A stretch of 64,000 bases of DNA from Sphingomonas sp. LHG3406-1 (GCF_029637485.1 NZ_CP069128.1:2760001-2824000); one strand, 5' to 3'; counted from the first letter of the stretch, positions 53,758-64,000 are shown. Notes: generated from the sequence alone by a model not told the origin. Translations and numbers: made by a program.

Positions 53758-54942
53758 ATGGCGCTCGGCGCATTGATTGCAGCGATTGGCGAAGATGACG
53801 AAGGCGGGCTCCACGCGCTGGCGCCGCTCGCCGGTCGTACGCTCATCGAATATCAGGCGCGCTGCGCCGCGGCCGTCGGCGCCGCGCCGATCGTCGTGCT
53901 GGTCGAACGCGTGCCGCCCGCGCTGCAGACCGCCTTCGAGCGGCTTCGAACCGAAGGCATCGGCGTCGTGCCGGTCAGCGATGCGATGGAAGCCGCCGCC
54001 CGCTTCGACCCTGATCTCGCGGTTCTGCAGCTGGCCGATGGGGTCGCGCCGGCACCGGCCCTGCTCGCCGACCTTGCCGAAGAGCCTGCCCGCACCATCC
54101 TCACCGTCCCCGACGACGAGAGCCACGAGGGCTTTGAGCGGATCGACGACCGGAATCGCTGGGCGGGAATCTCGGTGGTCGACAGCGCCCTCCTGAAGGA
54201 CACGGCGCGGATGCTCGGCGACTGGGACCTGCAGTCGACCTTGCTTCGCCGCGCCGTCCAGTCGGGCGCACGGCTGCTTCCCGCCACCGAAGGCCTGTCG
54301 CCCTTCCTTGCTGGCAACAACGTCAGCGCCGACGCCTTCGACCGACACCTGCTCGACAGCAGTCGCCAGCGCCGCCGCGATTGGCCGAGCCGCTTCATCC
54401 TGCCGCCGCTCGAGGATGTCCTCACCCGCCAGCTGATGGGTGCCCCGGTGAAGCCCGGCTGGCTGCCCTGGGCGGCGCTGGTAATGGTGCTTGCCGCGGC
54501 CCTTCTGTTTACCCGTGGAAGTGCGACCTGGGCGATGGGCCTGCTGGTCGCCGCGAGCCCGCTCGACCGCCTCGCCGAGCGGCTTGCGACGGTCCGCCTC
54601 CGCCCGCTTTCGCGCCATGCTTTATCCCTCCGCTTGCTCGCCCCGGCTCATGCGCTGGCGCTCACCGGCCTGGCCTGGTTCGAGACCCGTCACGGGGGCG
54701 GCTGGGGTGCCCTCGTCGCCGCCGGCGCCACCGTCGCCTTTGCCGAAGCCAAGCGCGTCGAGCGCAGGGGGCGCGAACTCGGTCCCGACCTCTGGCTCTT
54801 CAGCCCGCGCAGCGCCGTCTTCGCCGCCATTCCGTTCGCGGCGTTTGGCGCGTGGAGCCTGCTGATCGTCTTCCTCGCCCTCTACGCCACCGCCAGCTTC
54901 TTCATCGTCCAGTCGCTTGTGCACGGCCCGGACCGCGATTGA
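53758..54942 (+). CDS. nucleotidyltransferase-like domain fused to membrane helices
   Basis: 394 residues from the ATG at 53758 (GGGAAGGGTGGGG upstream); starts further upstream would overlap the divergent gene. Residues 1-~230 resemble a GT-A/MobA-type NTP-transferase: the beta-strand VVLVERVPPALQ, ATEGLSPFLAGNNVSADAFD, but the Gly-rich nucleotide loop at the N-terminus is poorly conserved. Residues ~250-385 contain five or six membrane segments with a basic loop (AKRVERRGREL), reminiscent in layout, not in motif, of CDP-alcohol phosphotransferases. No known product is assignable. Confidence 0.6.
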   Translation: MALGALIAAIGEDDEGGLHALAPLAGRTLIEYQARCAAAVGAAPIVVLVERVPPALQTAFERLRTEGIGVVPVSDAMEAAARFDPDLAVLQLADGVAPAPALLADLAEEPARTILTVPDDESHEGFERIDDRNRWAGISVVDSALLKDTARMLGDWDLQSTLLRRAVQSGARLLPATEGLSPFLAGNNVSADAFDRHLLDSSRQRRRDWPSRFILPPLEDVLTRQLMGAPVKPGWLPWAALVMVLAAALLFTRGSATWAMGLLVAASPLDRLAERLATVRLRPLSRHALSLRLLAPAHALALTGLAWFETRHGGGWGALVAAGATVAFAEAKRVERRGRELGPDLWLFSPRSAVFAAIPFAAFGAWSLLIVFLALYATASFFIVQSLVHGPDRD

Positions 54943-54980
54943 CGCGCCGTTAACGCGTAATTTGCTAACAGGGTCGGCAG

Positions 54981-56003
54981 ATGCCCGACGAGTGGCCCAT
55001 CGCCGCGCCTCCCCAAGAGGAGCGCCAAGAACGATCCTCGACCGCTTACCCAGCGGGCGGGGAACGGCGGCTTGCGGCCGTCGTCCAGGACTTCTTCCTT
55101 GCCGACGAGGCGCGGCTGACCGAGCAGGGACGGGCGCTGATGAGCGCCATGCTCCACCACCTGGTCGAAAGCATTGCAGTCGAGCTTCGCGCCCGTCTCG
55201 AACCGGAGATGGCAGCGGGCTGCGCCGCCGACGCACCGGAACTCATCGCCGATCTCGGCCGTGCCGGCCTGATCCAGGACGAGACGCTGGTCGGGCTCCT
55301 GCTGCGCCGGGCCGACGTCCAGCGCCTCGCGCAGGGCGGACGCGGCGGCCGGACCCTGCTCCAGCGCTGGACCGCCGATCCCGACGGTGACATCGCCGGG
55401 GCGGCCATGGCATTGGTCACGGCACGAGGGCGCAGCCGCGACCGCTTTGGCCGCACTACGCTCGACCTCGTCGACCTGCCCGCGCCGCTCGCCCACGGCC
55501 TTGTTCTCGCCATCGCCGCCGCGCTCGGCACGCGCAGCGGCAAGGAAAGCGATTCCGCCCTTGCAGGAGCCGCCGCCGATCTCGTCCGGAGCCAGCGCGA
55601 GGAGCGCCGGCTGGAGGAACTGGAAACGGCTCTGGCCGAAGCCCTCGGACCCGACCGCCGCCGCTCGCCGGGCCTGCTCGTCACGCTTGCCGACGAAGGG
55701 GATTCGTCGCTGCTCGCCGCCATCCTCGCCACCGAAGCCGGCATTCCCGCCGAGGAGGCTTGGTCGGCACTGCTGGGCGGCGGCGAGCGGGTGGCGCTGC
55801 TGCTTCGACTTGCCGACGTGACCCGGCCCGAAGCAGGTGCACTGCTCGCCGCCTCGGGGCCGGCGCTCGGGCTCGGCGATCCGGTGCTGGCGATCGAGAC
55901 TTTCGACTCTCTTTCGGCCGCCGCGGTCGAGGACGCACGCAGTGATTACCGGCTCCCGCCAGGCTATCGCCGCGCTGCGAGGAGGCTCCGGCGCCATGGC
56001 TAG
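54981..56003 (+). CDS. DUF2336 domain protein
   Basis: 340 residues, soluble and mostly helical, rich in Ala, Leu and Arg. The helical-repeat pattern (RRLAAVVQDFFLADEARLT near the start, LIADLGRAGLIQDETLVGLLLRRAD in the middle) fits DUF2336, an alphaproteobacterial family of unknown function that is often located next to signalling genes. It overlaps the following histidine-kinase-like gene by 8 bp, so the two are likely partners. Confidence 0.8.
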   Translation: MPDEWPIAAPPQEERQERSSTAYPAGGERRLAAVVQDFFLADEARLTEQGRALMSAMLHHLVESIAVELRARLEPEMAAGCAADAPELIADLGRAGLIQDETLVGLLLRRADVQRLAQGGRGGRTLLQRWTADPDGDIAGAAMALVTARGRSRDRFGRTTLDLVDLPAPLAHGLVLAIAAALGTRSGKESDSALAGAAADLVRSQREERRLEELETALAEALGPDRRRSPGLLVTLADEGDSSLLAAILATEAGIPAEEAWSALLGGGERVALLLRLADVTRPEAGALLAASGPALGLGDPVLAIETFDSLSAAAVEDARSDYRLPPGYRRAARRLRRHG

Positions 56004-57315
56004 CCTTCCCGCTCAGCCGCCGATCGCTGCGCGCGTCGATCGCGACGGCCGTCTGGTCGCCGCAGACGCGCCCTTGCTTGCCCTCCAGCAGGAGGCCGGA
56101 GGAAGGCTCGGAAGCAAGCTCGCGGTGCCGCAGCTCGCCGGACTCGCCCGCCTCGCCGCCCGGCTTGGCGTCGCCATCACCCGCCCGGTCACCGCCGCAA
56201 GCGAGGAGGAGGATCTCGACCTCGTCGTCCGCGCCGAGCCGGATGCGGACGGTGTCGCCCTGTCGGTCGAACGCTGGACCGCCCGCCTGCCGGTGCGCTC
56301 GCGCTGGTCGGGTGCGGGTGCGCCCGTGCAGGAAGAGGAGCGCGCAGCCGAGGAAGATGTCGTCACCGACTCCTCCCTTCGCATCGTCAGCCTCAGCCCT
56401 GGCCTTGCCCGTCGCCTTGGCAAAATGGCGGACGACCTCGTCGGCCAGCCGCTCGCCCGCGCCTTCCGCCCGGTCGAAGATGCCGCCGGCAACCTCCCGC
56501 TTCTGGAGGCGCTCGCCGGACGCACTCACTTCTCCGCCCAGCCAGCCGAGCTTCGCGCCGGCGAAGGGGCAGTGTTGCTCGACGGGCAGCCGCGCCTCGA
56601 GGACGGCCGCTTCCTCGGCTACGTCGTCCGGGTCCGGAGGGATTCGTCGACAGGCACTACGCCCGCCCTCGTGCCCATGCCGCCGCTCGACGATCTGCTG
56701 CGCGAGCCGCTCGCCTCGATCATCGGTCAGGCGCAGGAGATTGCTGGGCGCAGCCAGGGTCCGCTCAAGACCGATTATGCGGGCTATGGCGCGGACATCG
56801 CTGCCGCCGCCCGCCACCTCCTCGACCTTCTGACCGATCTCGGCGCCGACGGCGATGAGCCGGGCAGCCCAGCGATGGGCGAACTGGTCGACCTAGCCGA
56901 ACTGGTCCTCGACGCGGCCGGTCTCGTGCAGGCGCAGGCCGCCGCACGCGGAGTCATGCTCGACGTTGGCGGCGAGGGCCGAGCGCCCGCCCGCGGCCAG
57001 CCCCGCGCCATCACCCAGATCCTCGTCAACCTGATCGGCAATGCCGTCCGCTTCTCGCCCGAGGGCGGCACGGTCGCCATCAACCTCGGGAACGGCACGG
57101 CTGCCAGCGTCACGGTGACGGACCAGGGCCCGGGAGTGGCGCCCGGCGACCGCGTCCGCATCTTCGAGAAGTTCGAGCAGGGCGCCTCGGCCGAGGGCGG
57201 ATCGGGCCTCGGCCTCGCCATTTCGCGCCGTCTCGCGCGGGAGATGGGCGGAGAGGTGGCGCTGCTCGACGGCGGCGCCGGGGCCAGTTTTCGCCTGACC
57301 CTGCCCTCCGCGTGA
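55996..57315 (+). CDS. histidine-kinase-like protein with Asp in place of the phospho-His
   Basis: 439 residues from the ATG at 55996. A PAS-like sensor region (about 10-215) without membrane helices precedes a dimerisation segment LDDLLREPLASIIGQAQE (231-248). In kinases this segment reads HELRTPL; here the His position is Asp233. The ATP-binding domain has an N-box (NLIGNAVRF, about 335-343), G1 box DQGPG (366-370), and G2 box GGSGLGLAI (391-399), so ATP binding looks intact. It cannot autophosphorylate in the usual way and may be a pseudokinase or a phosphatase-type regulator, such as the Tyr-containing DivL of Caulobacter. Paired with the DUF2336 gene. Confidence 0.82.
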   Translation: MASLPAQPPIAARVDRDGRLVAADAPLLALQQEAGGRLGSKLAVPQLAGLARLAARLGVAITRPVTAASEEEDLDLVVRAEPDADGVALSVERWTARLPVRSRWSGAGAPVQEEERAAEEDVVTDSSLRIVSLSPGLARRLGKMADDLVGQPLARAFRPVEDAAGNLPLLEALAGRTHFSAQPAELRAGEGAVLLDGQPRLEDGRFLGYVVRVRRDSSTGTTPALVPMPPLDDLLREPLASIIGQAQEIAGRSQGPLKTDYAGYGADIAAAARHLLDLLTDLGADGDEPGSPAMGELVDLAELVLDAAGLVQAQAAARGVMLDVGGEGRAPARGQPRAITQILVNLIGNAVRFSPEGGTVAINLGNGTAASVTVTDQGPGVAPGDRVRIFEKFEQGASAEGGSGLGLAISRRLAREMGGEVALLDGGAGASFRLTLPSA

Positions 57316-57324
57316 TCCCTCCTC

Positions 57325-58605
57325 CTAGCGGTTCGGGACGGGCACGTAGTCCCGCTGCGTCGCGCCGGTGTAGAGCTGGCGCGGACGGCCGATCTTCTGC
57401 TCGGGATCGGCGATCATCTCGTTCCACTGCGCGACCCAGCCGACAGTGCGGGCGAGGGCGAACAGGGCGGTGAACATCTCGGTCGGGAAGCCGATCGCGT
57501 TGAGGATCACGCCCGAATAGAAGTCGACGTTCGGGTAGAGCTTCTTCTCGACGAAATAGCTGTCGCTGAGTGCGATCCGCTCCAGCTCCTTGGCGACGTC
57601 GAGGACCGGATCGGAGATGTTGAGCTCGCGCAGCACCTCGTCGGCGGTCTCCTTCATCACTTTCGCGCGGGGATCGAAGTTCTTGTAGACGCGGTGGCCG
57701 AAGCCCATCAGCCGGAAGGGATCGTCCTTGTCCTTGGCGCGGGCGATGTAGGCGGGGATGTTCTCGACCCGGCCGATCTCGCGCAGCATGTTGAGCGCGG
57801 CCTCGTTGGCCCCGCCGTGCGCCGGGCCCCACAGGCAGGCGATGCCGGCCGCGATGCAGGCGAAGGGATTGGCGCCCGACGAGCCCGCCAGGCGGACGGT
57901 CGAGGTCGAGGCGTTCTGCTCATGGTCGGCGTGGAGGATGAAGATCCGGTCCATCGCCTTCTCGACAATCGGATTGACCACATATTCCTCGGCCGGGACG
58001 CCGAAGGTCATGCGCAGGAAATTGCCAGTGTAGGACAGCGAATTGTCCGGATACAGGAACGGCTGGCCAATGCTGTACTTGTAGGCCATCGCCGCGATGG
58101 TCGGCATCTTGGCGATCAGGCGGTGCGAGGCGATCTCGCGCTGCTTGGGGTCGGTGATGTCGGTGCTGTCGTGGTAGAAGGACGACAGGGCGCCGACCAC
58201 GCCGCACATGATCGCCATCGGGTGCGCGTCGCGGCGGAACCCGCGGAAGAACATCGCCAGCTGCTCGTGCAGCATGGTGTGGCGGCTGATGGTGTAGGTG
58301 AAGCGGTCGAGCTCGTCCTTGCTCGGCAGTTCGCCGTGCAGCAGCAGCGAGGCGACTTCCATGAAGGTCGATTTCTCGGCCAGCTGGTCGATCGGATAGC
58401 CGCGGTGAAGCAGGATCCCGGCCTCGCCGTCGATGTAGGTGATGGCGCTGCGGCAGCTGGCGGTCGAGGTGAAGCCCGGATCGTAGGTGAAGACGTCGGC
58501 CTGCCCGTAAAGCTTGCGGATGTCGACGACATCCGGCCCCACGCTGCCGCTCAGCACCGGCAGGTCGAGACTCTTCTCGCCCAGCTTCAGATTGGCATTC
58601 GACAT
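57325..58605 (-). CDS. gltA: citrate synthase
   Basis: 426 residues, the typical size of hexameric type II bacterial enzymes. It condenses oxaloacetate and acetyl-CoA. Visible: the N-terminal beta-domain ([20 protein letters not shown]), GYPIDQLAE, the catalytic His region [25 protein letters not shown] (second His), [14 protein letters not shown] (third), and [15 protein letters not shown] with the catalytic Asp. The stop lies 9 bp from the convergent kinase-like gene. Confidence 0.96.
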   Translation of the reverse strand: MSNANLKLGEKSLDLPVLSGSVGPDVVDIRKLYGQADVFTYDPGFTSTASCRSAITYIDGEAGILLHRGYPIDQLAEKSTFMEVASLLLHGELPSKDELDRFTYTISRHTMLHEQLAMFFRGFRRDAHPMAIMCGVVGALSSFYHDSTDITDPKQREIASHRLIAKMPTIAAMAYKYSIGQPFLYPDNSLSYTGNFLRMTFGVPAEEYVVNPIVEKAMDRIFILHADHEQNASTSTVRLAGSSGANPFACIAAGIACLWGPAHGGANEAALNMLREIGRVENIPAYIARAKDKDDPFRLMGFGHRVYKNFDPRAKVMKETADEVLRELNISDPVLDVAKELERIALSDSYFVEKKLYPNVDFYSGVILNAIGFPTEMFTALFALARTVGWVAQWNEMIADPEQKIGRPRQLYTGATQRDYVPVPNR

Positions 58606-58606
58606 C

Positions 58607-60028
<1,422 letters not shown>

Positions 60029-60084
60029 GCGCGCTTTCCTCTTTCACTGTTCCCGCCGGATCGTGCCACCCGAAGGGAGGCAGC

Positions 60085-62190
60085 ATGCAGGTCGCCGCTT
60101 CCCCGGCTGACGCACCGGCGTTCACGCACTGGCAAGCCAGCGCGTTCTTCGCAAGTGCGGAAAAACGCCTTGAGGCCGAACGTTCCCAGCTTGCGCCCTG
60201 GTCGGTCGTCGCCTTCGGCCTCGGCATTGCCCTCTGGCTGGTGCTCGCCGATCCTTCCCGATGGCTCGCCCTGCTGCTCGGCGCAGGCGGCGCGCTGGTC
60301 GCGGGATTGGTGCTTGGGGGCCGAACCGGCCGGGCTCTTGCCACCGCGGCGGTCGCGCTTGCCCTCGGTCTGTCGTTGATCTGGTGGCGGAGCGACCGGG
60401 TCGCGGCACCGAGACTCGACTCGCCGCGCATCGTCGCCTTCGAGGGCGAAGTGCTGAAGGCCGAGCGGCTTGTCGCCCGCGACAGCCTCCGACTGCTGAT
60501 CGCGCCCGCCGACGCCGCGATCCCGCCCAGAGTGCGGGTCTCGATCCCGCTCGCCGACGCCGACCGGCTCGGGCCGCGGATAGGGGGCGGCGCCAAGGTC
60601 CGCCTTCGTGCCCGCCTCGCGCCGCCCATGCCCATGGCCTTGCCAGGCACCCACGATTTCTCCCGCGATGCCTGGTTCATGGGTCTCGGCGCCACCGGCA
60701 AGGCGCTGGGTCAGATCACCATCCTTCGCCCGGCGCACGAGACCGGCCTCGACGCCTTCCGCCGCCGCCTCGACGGCCACATCCGCGCACGGCTGCCGGG
60801 CGGTGAGGGGGGCATCGCCACCGCCCTCGTCACGGGCGACCAGGGTTCGGTCAGCGAGGCCGATGCCGACGCCATGCGCCGATCCGGCCTGGCCCACCTG
60901 CTCTCGGTCAGCGGGCTTCATATCGCCGCGGTGGTCGGCTTCTTCTACTTCCTTGTCCTGCGCCTATTCGCCCTCGTGCCGGCGCTGGCGCTGCGCTGGA
61001 ACCTGGTCGCGCTCGGCTTTGCCGCCGGCGCCCTCGCCGGCGTCGCTTACACGATCCTCACCGGGCTACAGGTGCCCACGGTGCGAAGCTGCATCGCCGC
61101 GCTGCTGGTCCTCGCCGGCACCCTCCTCGGCCGCGAAGCACTCAGCATCCGCCTGATCGCCACGGGTGCGCTCGCCGTACTGGTCGTTCGCCCCGAAGCC
61201 ATCGCCGGGGCCAGCTTCCAGCTCAGCTTCGCCGCCGTCACGGCGCTCGTCACCCTCTATCAATGGCCGGCGTTCAAGCGCTGGTTCGAGCGACGCGAGG
61301 AAGGCCGCGTCCGTGCCAGCGGCCGGGTCTTCGGCGCCATGATCGCAACCGGCCTCGCGGTGGAAATCGCGCTCATGCCCTTCGCCCTCTACCATTTCCA
61401 TCGCTCCGGCCTCTACGGGGTGGCCGCAAATCTCGTCGCCATTCCGCTCACCACCTTCGTCATCATGCCCCTCGAGGCGGCCGCCCTGCTGCTCGATTCG
61501 GTCGGTCTTGGCGGCCCCTTGTGGAGCCTGACCGGCTGGAGCATCGGCCTCCTGCTCGGGCTCGCCCACACCACCGCCAACGCAAGCGGGGCGGTGGTCA
61601 TCCTCCCCGCCATGCCGCGCGCCGCCTTCGCGCTGATCGTCGCCGGCGGGCTGTGGCTCTGCCTGTGGATACGGCCCTGGCGCCGCTGGGGGCTGGCGCC
61701 GATCGCTGCCGGCATCCTCCTCACCCTCGCCGAGCCGCTCCCGACCCTGCTGGTCACCGGCGACGGCAAGCATCTCGCCGTGATCGACGAGCGTGGCACC
61801 CCCTGGTTGCTGCGGGACCGGGCCGGCGACTTCGTGCGCGACATGATGGCGGAAAATGCCGGGTTCGACGGCGATCCGCCGCCGCTCGCCGCCTACCCAC
61901 GCGCCCGCTGCAGCGCGGACGCCTGCGTCGCCGATCTCGGCACGTCGGGCCGCACGTTGCTTGCGCTTCGCTCGACCCAGCGCCTCGACTGGGTCGAACT
62001 CACCCGCGCCTGCGCCGCTGCCGACATCGTCGTCGCCGATCGCCGCCTGCCGCGCGGCTGCAGGGCGCGCTGGCTGACCCTCGACGCACCCCGTCTGCGC
62101 GCCAGCGGCGGTCTGGTCGTCCATGCGGAAGAGGGCAGGGTGGCCAGCGTCGCGGACCGGCTGAAGCGCCTGCCCTGGGCGAGGCCCTAG
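60085..62190 (+). CDS. comEC: ComEC/Rec2 family DNA-uptake channel protein, lacking metallo-beta-lactamase domain
   Basis: 701 residues from the ATG at 60085 (GGGAGGCAG upstream). An N-terminal DUF4131 region, with helices at about 40-110, precedes the competence domain with ~10 helices and the diagnostic LAHLLSVSGLHIAAVVGF and TGLQVPTVRSCIAALLVL. The C-terminal ~130 residues (VIDERGTPWLLRDRAGDFVRD...) are hydrophilic but have no HxHxDH metal motif, as in many alphaproteobacteria. It would form the inner-membrane channel for transforming DNA. Confidence 0.9.
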   Translation: MQVAASPADAPAFTHWQASAFFASAEKRLEAERSQLAPWSVVAFGLGIALWLVLADPSRWLALLLGAGGALVAGLVLGGRTGRALATAAVALALGLSLIWWRSDRVAAPRLDSPRIVAFEGEVLKAERLVARDSLRLLIAPADAAIPPRVRVSIPLADADRLGPRIGGGAKVRLRARLAPPMPMALPGTHDFSRDAWFMGLGATGKALGQITILRPAHETGLDAFRRRLDGHIRARLPGGEGGIATALVTGDQGSVSEADADAMRRSGLAHLLSVSGLHIAAVVGFFYFLVLRLFALVPALALRWNLVALGFAAGALAGVAYTILTGLQVPTVRSCIAALLVLAGTLLGREALSIRLIATGALAVLVVRPEAIAGASFQLSFAAVTALVTLYQWPAFKRWFERREEGRVRASGRVFGAMIATGLAVEIALMPFALYHFHRSGLYGVAANLVAIPLTTFVIMPLEAAALLLDSVGLGGPLWSLTGWSIGLLLGLAHTTANASGAVVILPAMPRAAFALIVAGGLWLCLWIRPWRRWGLAPIAAGILLTLAEPLPTLLVTGDGKHLAVIDERGTPWLLRDRAGDFVRDMMAENAGFDGDPPPLAAYPRARCSADACVADLGTSGRTLLALRSTQRLDWVELTRACAAADIVVADRRLPRGCRARWLTLDAPRLRASGGLVVHAEEGRVASVADRLKRLPWARP

Positions 62191-62531
62191 GCCGTCACCC
62201 AGACCGCCAGCTCGTTGCCGCCAGGATCGATGAAGTGGAATCGGCGTCCGCCCGGAAAGGCGAAGATCGGCTTGGCGATATGCCCGCCGGCCTTCACCAC
62301 CGCATCGAAGGCGGCCTCGATGTCGTCGACCCTGATGACCGGGAGTGGCGCCGACAGCGCCTCCTCGCGATCGCCCTGCAAGCCGACCGAGACCGCATCG
62401 CCCTCATGGGCGCTATAGTCCGGGCCATAATCGGCGAAGGTCCAATCGAATGCCTTGCTGTAAAAGGCCCGCGTCAGCTCATGCGCGCTCGCGCTCGGAA
62501 GTTCGACGTAATCGATTTTGCCCTTGCTCAC
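62187..62531 (-). CDS. VOC family (glyoxalase/bleomycin-resistance fold) protein
   Basis: 114 residues from a GTG at 62531 that overlaps the cytochrome b561 stop (GTGA); an upstream ATG at 62558 would add nine residues inside that gene. A single beta-alpha-beta-beta-beta module: KIDYVELPSASAHELTRAFYSKAFDWTF ... FHFIDPGGNELAVW, the usual C-terminal metal-Glu motif. Substrate unknown. Confidence 0.85.
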   Translation of the reverse strand: MSKGKIDYVELPSASAHELTRAFYSKAFDWTFADYGPDYSAHEGDAVSVGLQGDREEALSAPLPVIRVDDIEAAFDAVVKAGGHIAKPIFAFPGGRRFHFIDPGGNELAVWVTA

Positions 62532-63226
62532 AGTCCCGGTACTCCGTTCGAAATCCACCAGGTCACGCCCATCGCGAGGGCGAGGCAGAGGATCAGCCGC
62601 ACCGGCCCTGCCGCGACCATGCCCGGCGTGCCCGCCGCATTCTCGCTGCTCCGTCCCGTGACCATTGCCCGCACGAGGCGCTTGCCCTTCCAGCGATAGA
62701 AGAGGATCGCGGCGACATGAAGCGCGATCAGCGCCAGCAGCCCATTGAACAGCAGTTCGTGCACCTCATGCGCCCATTCGGCCGTATCGAAGCTCACCAG
62801 CCGGTTCAGCGGACCGGTCACCACCCCATATTCGTCGCTTAGCGGCAGCCCGAGCGACACCTGCAGGCTTAGCAGGGCGAGCAGCGCGACGACACTCAGC
62901 GCGCCCAGCGGCGTGTGGCCGATCCCGCGCCAGCTATCGGAGTCGCGCAGATAGTCCCGAACCTTGCGCGGTCCCGTCACGAATGAGCGGAAGCGCGCGG
63001 TCGAACTGCCGAAGAAGCCCCACAGGATGCGGAAGACCAGCAGGAACAGCACCATGAGCCCGCTCCTCACGTGCCACTCGATCTCCTCATTTTCCGCCGA
63101 CCACCAGGAAAAGGCGATCAGCAGGACGAGGCTCCAGTGGACGATCCGCACCGGCAGGTCCCACACCGGGACCGCCAAGGCCGCTTCCGCGACCTTGGTT
63201 TCCGTCTGCTGCTCCGGCTCAGTCAT
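62528..63226 (-). CDS. cytochrome b561-type membrane protein
   Basis: 232 residues from the ATG at 63226, overlapping the upstream cytochrome c gene by 8 bp. Five hydrophobic segments; the first holds VWDLPVRIVHW with a putative haem His, a second His lies in EWHVRSGLMVLF, and further His in GHTPLGALSV and HELLFNGLLALIALHVAAILF. This is the di-haem cytochrome b561/Ni-Fe hydrogenase b-type fold. With the c-type partner it may form a small electron-transfer pair. Confidence 0.88.
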   Translation of the reverse strand: MTEPEQQTETKVAEAALAVPVWDLPVRIVHWSLVLLIAFSWWSAENEEIEWHVRSGLMVLFLLVFRILWGFFGSSTARFRSFVTGPRKVRDYLRDSDSWRGIGHTPLGALSVVALLALLSLQVSLGLPLSDEYGVVTGPLNRLVSFDTAEWAHEVHELLFNGLLALIALHVAAILFYRWKGKRLVRAMVTGRSSENAAGTPGMVAAGPVRLILCLALAMGVTWWISNGVPGL

Positions 63227-63767
63227 CCTTCTGGCGGAAGCGGTCGTGGCAGCTGCCGCAGGTCTTGCCGAGATTGGCGTGTGCTTCCTTGATCTGCGCG
63301 AGGTCACCGGTCATCGCGGCTGCCCGGAACGCCCTCGCCGCCTCGTTGAACCTGGTCATTCCCTGGTCGAATTCGGCGCGCTGCTGCCAGATCTCGGCCC
63401 TTGCGCCGGTCTTGCCCACGTCGGGACCGGTACCGGCCGGGAACCAGCCGATCGCCTGGGGTGCGAGCGTGGCGATCTGGTCGGCCGGGGCCTTCACCGC
63501 CGCCGGGTCGCCCTTGTCGATCGCCTGCTTGGCCGCGCGCATGGCCTTGCCGATCTCCTCATAGCCATCGTGCCGCTCCTTCATCTTGGCGAGGGCGGCT
63601 TCCTTCTCGAGCGGCGTGTCCGCGGCATTCAGCACCGCATTTTCGACGGTGGCACTGGCCTCCGCACCGCTCGCATTGGCTTCGTTGAGGATCTGACTGG
63701 TATACTCTCCGCCTGGATTGCAGCCGGCGAGCGAGAAGGCGGCGGCGGCGAGGAGGAGAAGGCGCAT
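63219..63767 (-). CDS. cytochrome c-prime-like lipoprotein
   Basis: 182 residues. A lipoprotein signal (MRLLLLAAAAFSLAGC) with Cys16 as acylation site. The mature protein is a four-helix bundle ending in the C-type haem motif CGSCHDRFRQKDD near the C-terminus, the hallmark of cytochrome c-prime/c556 families. It probably exchanges electrons with the b561 protein encoded immediately downstream (overlapping genes). Confidence 0.9.
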   Translation of the reverse strand: MRLLLLAAAAFSLAGCNPGGEYTSQILNEANASGAEASATVENAVLNAADTPLEKEAALAKMKERHDGYEEIGKAMRAAKQAIDKGDPAAVKAPADQIATLAPQAIGWFPAGTGPDVGKTGARAEIWQQRAEFDQGMTRFNEAARAFRAAAMTGDLAQIKEAHANLGKTCGSCHDRFRQKDD

Positions 63768-63815
63768 CGGGCAGTGGCTCCTTTCGGGTTCGCGTCGGAA
63801 GGCGATTGCGCCAGC

Positions 63816-64000
63816 TTAGTTGCTTGTCTCCGGCGGCGTCCAGCTGTCGTCGATCATCTTGATGATGGCCGAGAAGTCCTTGCCGCCACCGCCGCGGGCC
63901 ACGAAGCGCTGGTAGAGTTCCTCCGCTTCGCCGCCCATCGGTGTATAGGCGCCAGCCGCCTGCGCCGCTTCCATGGCGAGCTTGAGATCCTTCAGCATCA
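63816..64000 (-). CDS. mmsB: 3-hydroxyisobutyrate dehydrogenase, C-terminal fragment at window edge
   Basis: Only the last ~61 residues are inside the window; the start lies beyond 64000. The sequence MLKDLKLAMEAAQAAGAYTP followed by MGGEAEELYQRFVARGGGGKDFSAII matches the C-terminal helical domain of 3-hydroxyisobutyrate dehydrogenases, which oxidise the valine-catabolism intermediate to methylmalonate semialdehyde. The stop lies 49 bp from the start of the cytochrome c-prime gene on the same strand. Confidence 0.85.
   Translation of the reverse strand, partial: MLKDLKLAMEAAQAAGAYTPMGGEAEELYQRFVARGGGGKDFSAIIKMIDDSWTPPETSN

Noticed and set aside
60085-62190. comEC considered truncated
   Set aside because: The absence of the metallo-beta-lactamase domain is common in alphaproteobacterial ComEC; the length of about 700 residues is normal for them.

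Overview
This window is a dense, GC-rich chromosomal segment of an alphaproteobacterium. It is almost certainly a member of the Sphingomonadales (Sphingomonas/Sphingomicrobium-like). The evidence is the gene orders rpmH-rnpA-yidD-yidC-engB, tkt-gap-pgk-fda-thiE and nuoA-N-birA-coaX-rnj-DUF1467, the alphaproteobacterial families DUF2336, DUF2842 and DUF1467, frequent TTG/GTG starts, and palindromic intergenic repeats of the type scattered through sphingomonad genomes. Apart from one probable frameshift and one gene fragment it looks like ordinary core chromosome; no prophage, IS element or CRISPR array was seen.

Layout. 1-4.9 kb: the end of an Smr-domain gene, a membrane GGDEF-EAL protein, dapE, a cupin, a small lipoprotein and a glutathione-transferase-like protein. 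5.0-8.1 kb (minus strand): rpmH/rnpA, yidD, yidC and engB, the ribosome and membrane-insertion block; here rpmH lies completely inside the rnpA reading frame. 8.2-15.8 kb: a YifB/ComM AAA ATPase, a DUF805 protein, tRNA-Leu(CAA), two secreted orphan proteins, a CPA1-type antiporter, a frameshifted Mpo1-like gene, an AI-2E-family transporter and tRNA-Asp(GTC). 15.9-18.5 kb (minus): a SleB-like cell-wall hydrolase, DUF2842, 5-formyl-THF cyclo-ligase, a probable 6S RNA, zapA and a 58-aa coiled-coil protein. 18.7-26.6 kb: tkt, gap, pgk, class I aldolase, a ToxR/CadC-type membrane regulator, a membrane protein and thiE. 26.5-31.4 kb: a HAD phosphatase, an outer-membrane beta-barrel, an L,D-transpeptidase, an M23 peptidase, efp and suhB.

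31.7-51.4 kb is one long co-directional run: all fourteen separate nuo genes of respiratory complex I, followed by birA, coaX, RNase J and a DUF1467 protein. Five reading frames that are not standard complex I subunits are threaded into the nuo operon, all joined to their neighbours by stop/start overlaps or abutment. They are a 46-aa membrane peptide (nuoE/F), a 69-aa membrane-anchored Gly/Asp-rich peptide, a 24-codon diverged copy of the nuoG 5' end, a 226-aa exported-looking protein with an internal duplication (all nuoF/G), and a 161-aa exported-looking protein (nuoH/I). This is the most unusual part of the window together with the rnpA/rpmH nesting.

51.4-64 kb: a large coiled-coil membrane protein divergent from a nucleotidyltransferase-like membrane protein, a DUF2336 protein, a histidine-kinase-like protein whose phospho-acceptor position is Asp, citrate synthase, GltX, ComEC, a VOC protein, cytochrome b561, a cytochrome c-prime-like lipoprotein, and the end of a 3-hydroxyisobutyrate dehydrogenase. 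Product calls rest on motifs and remembered family features only; no database search was possible.
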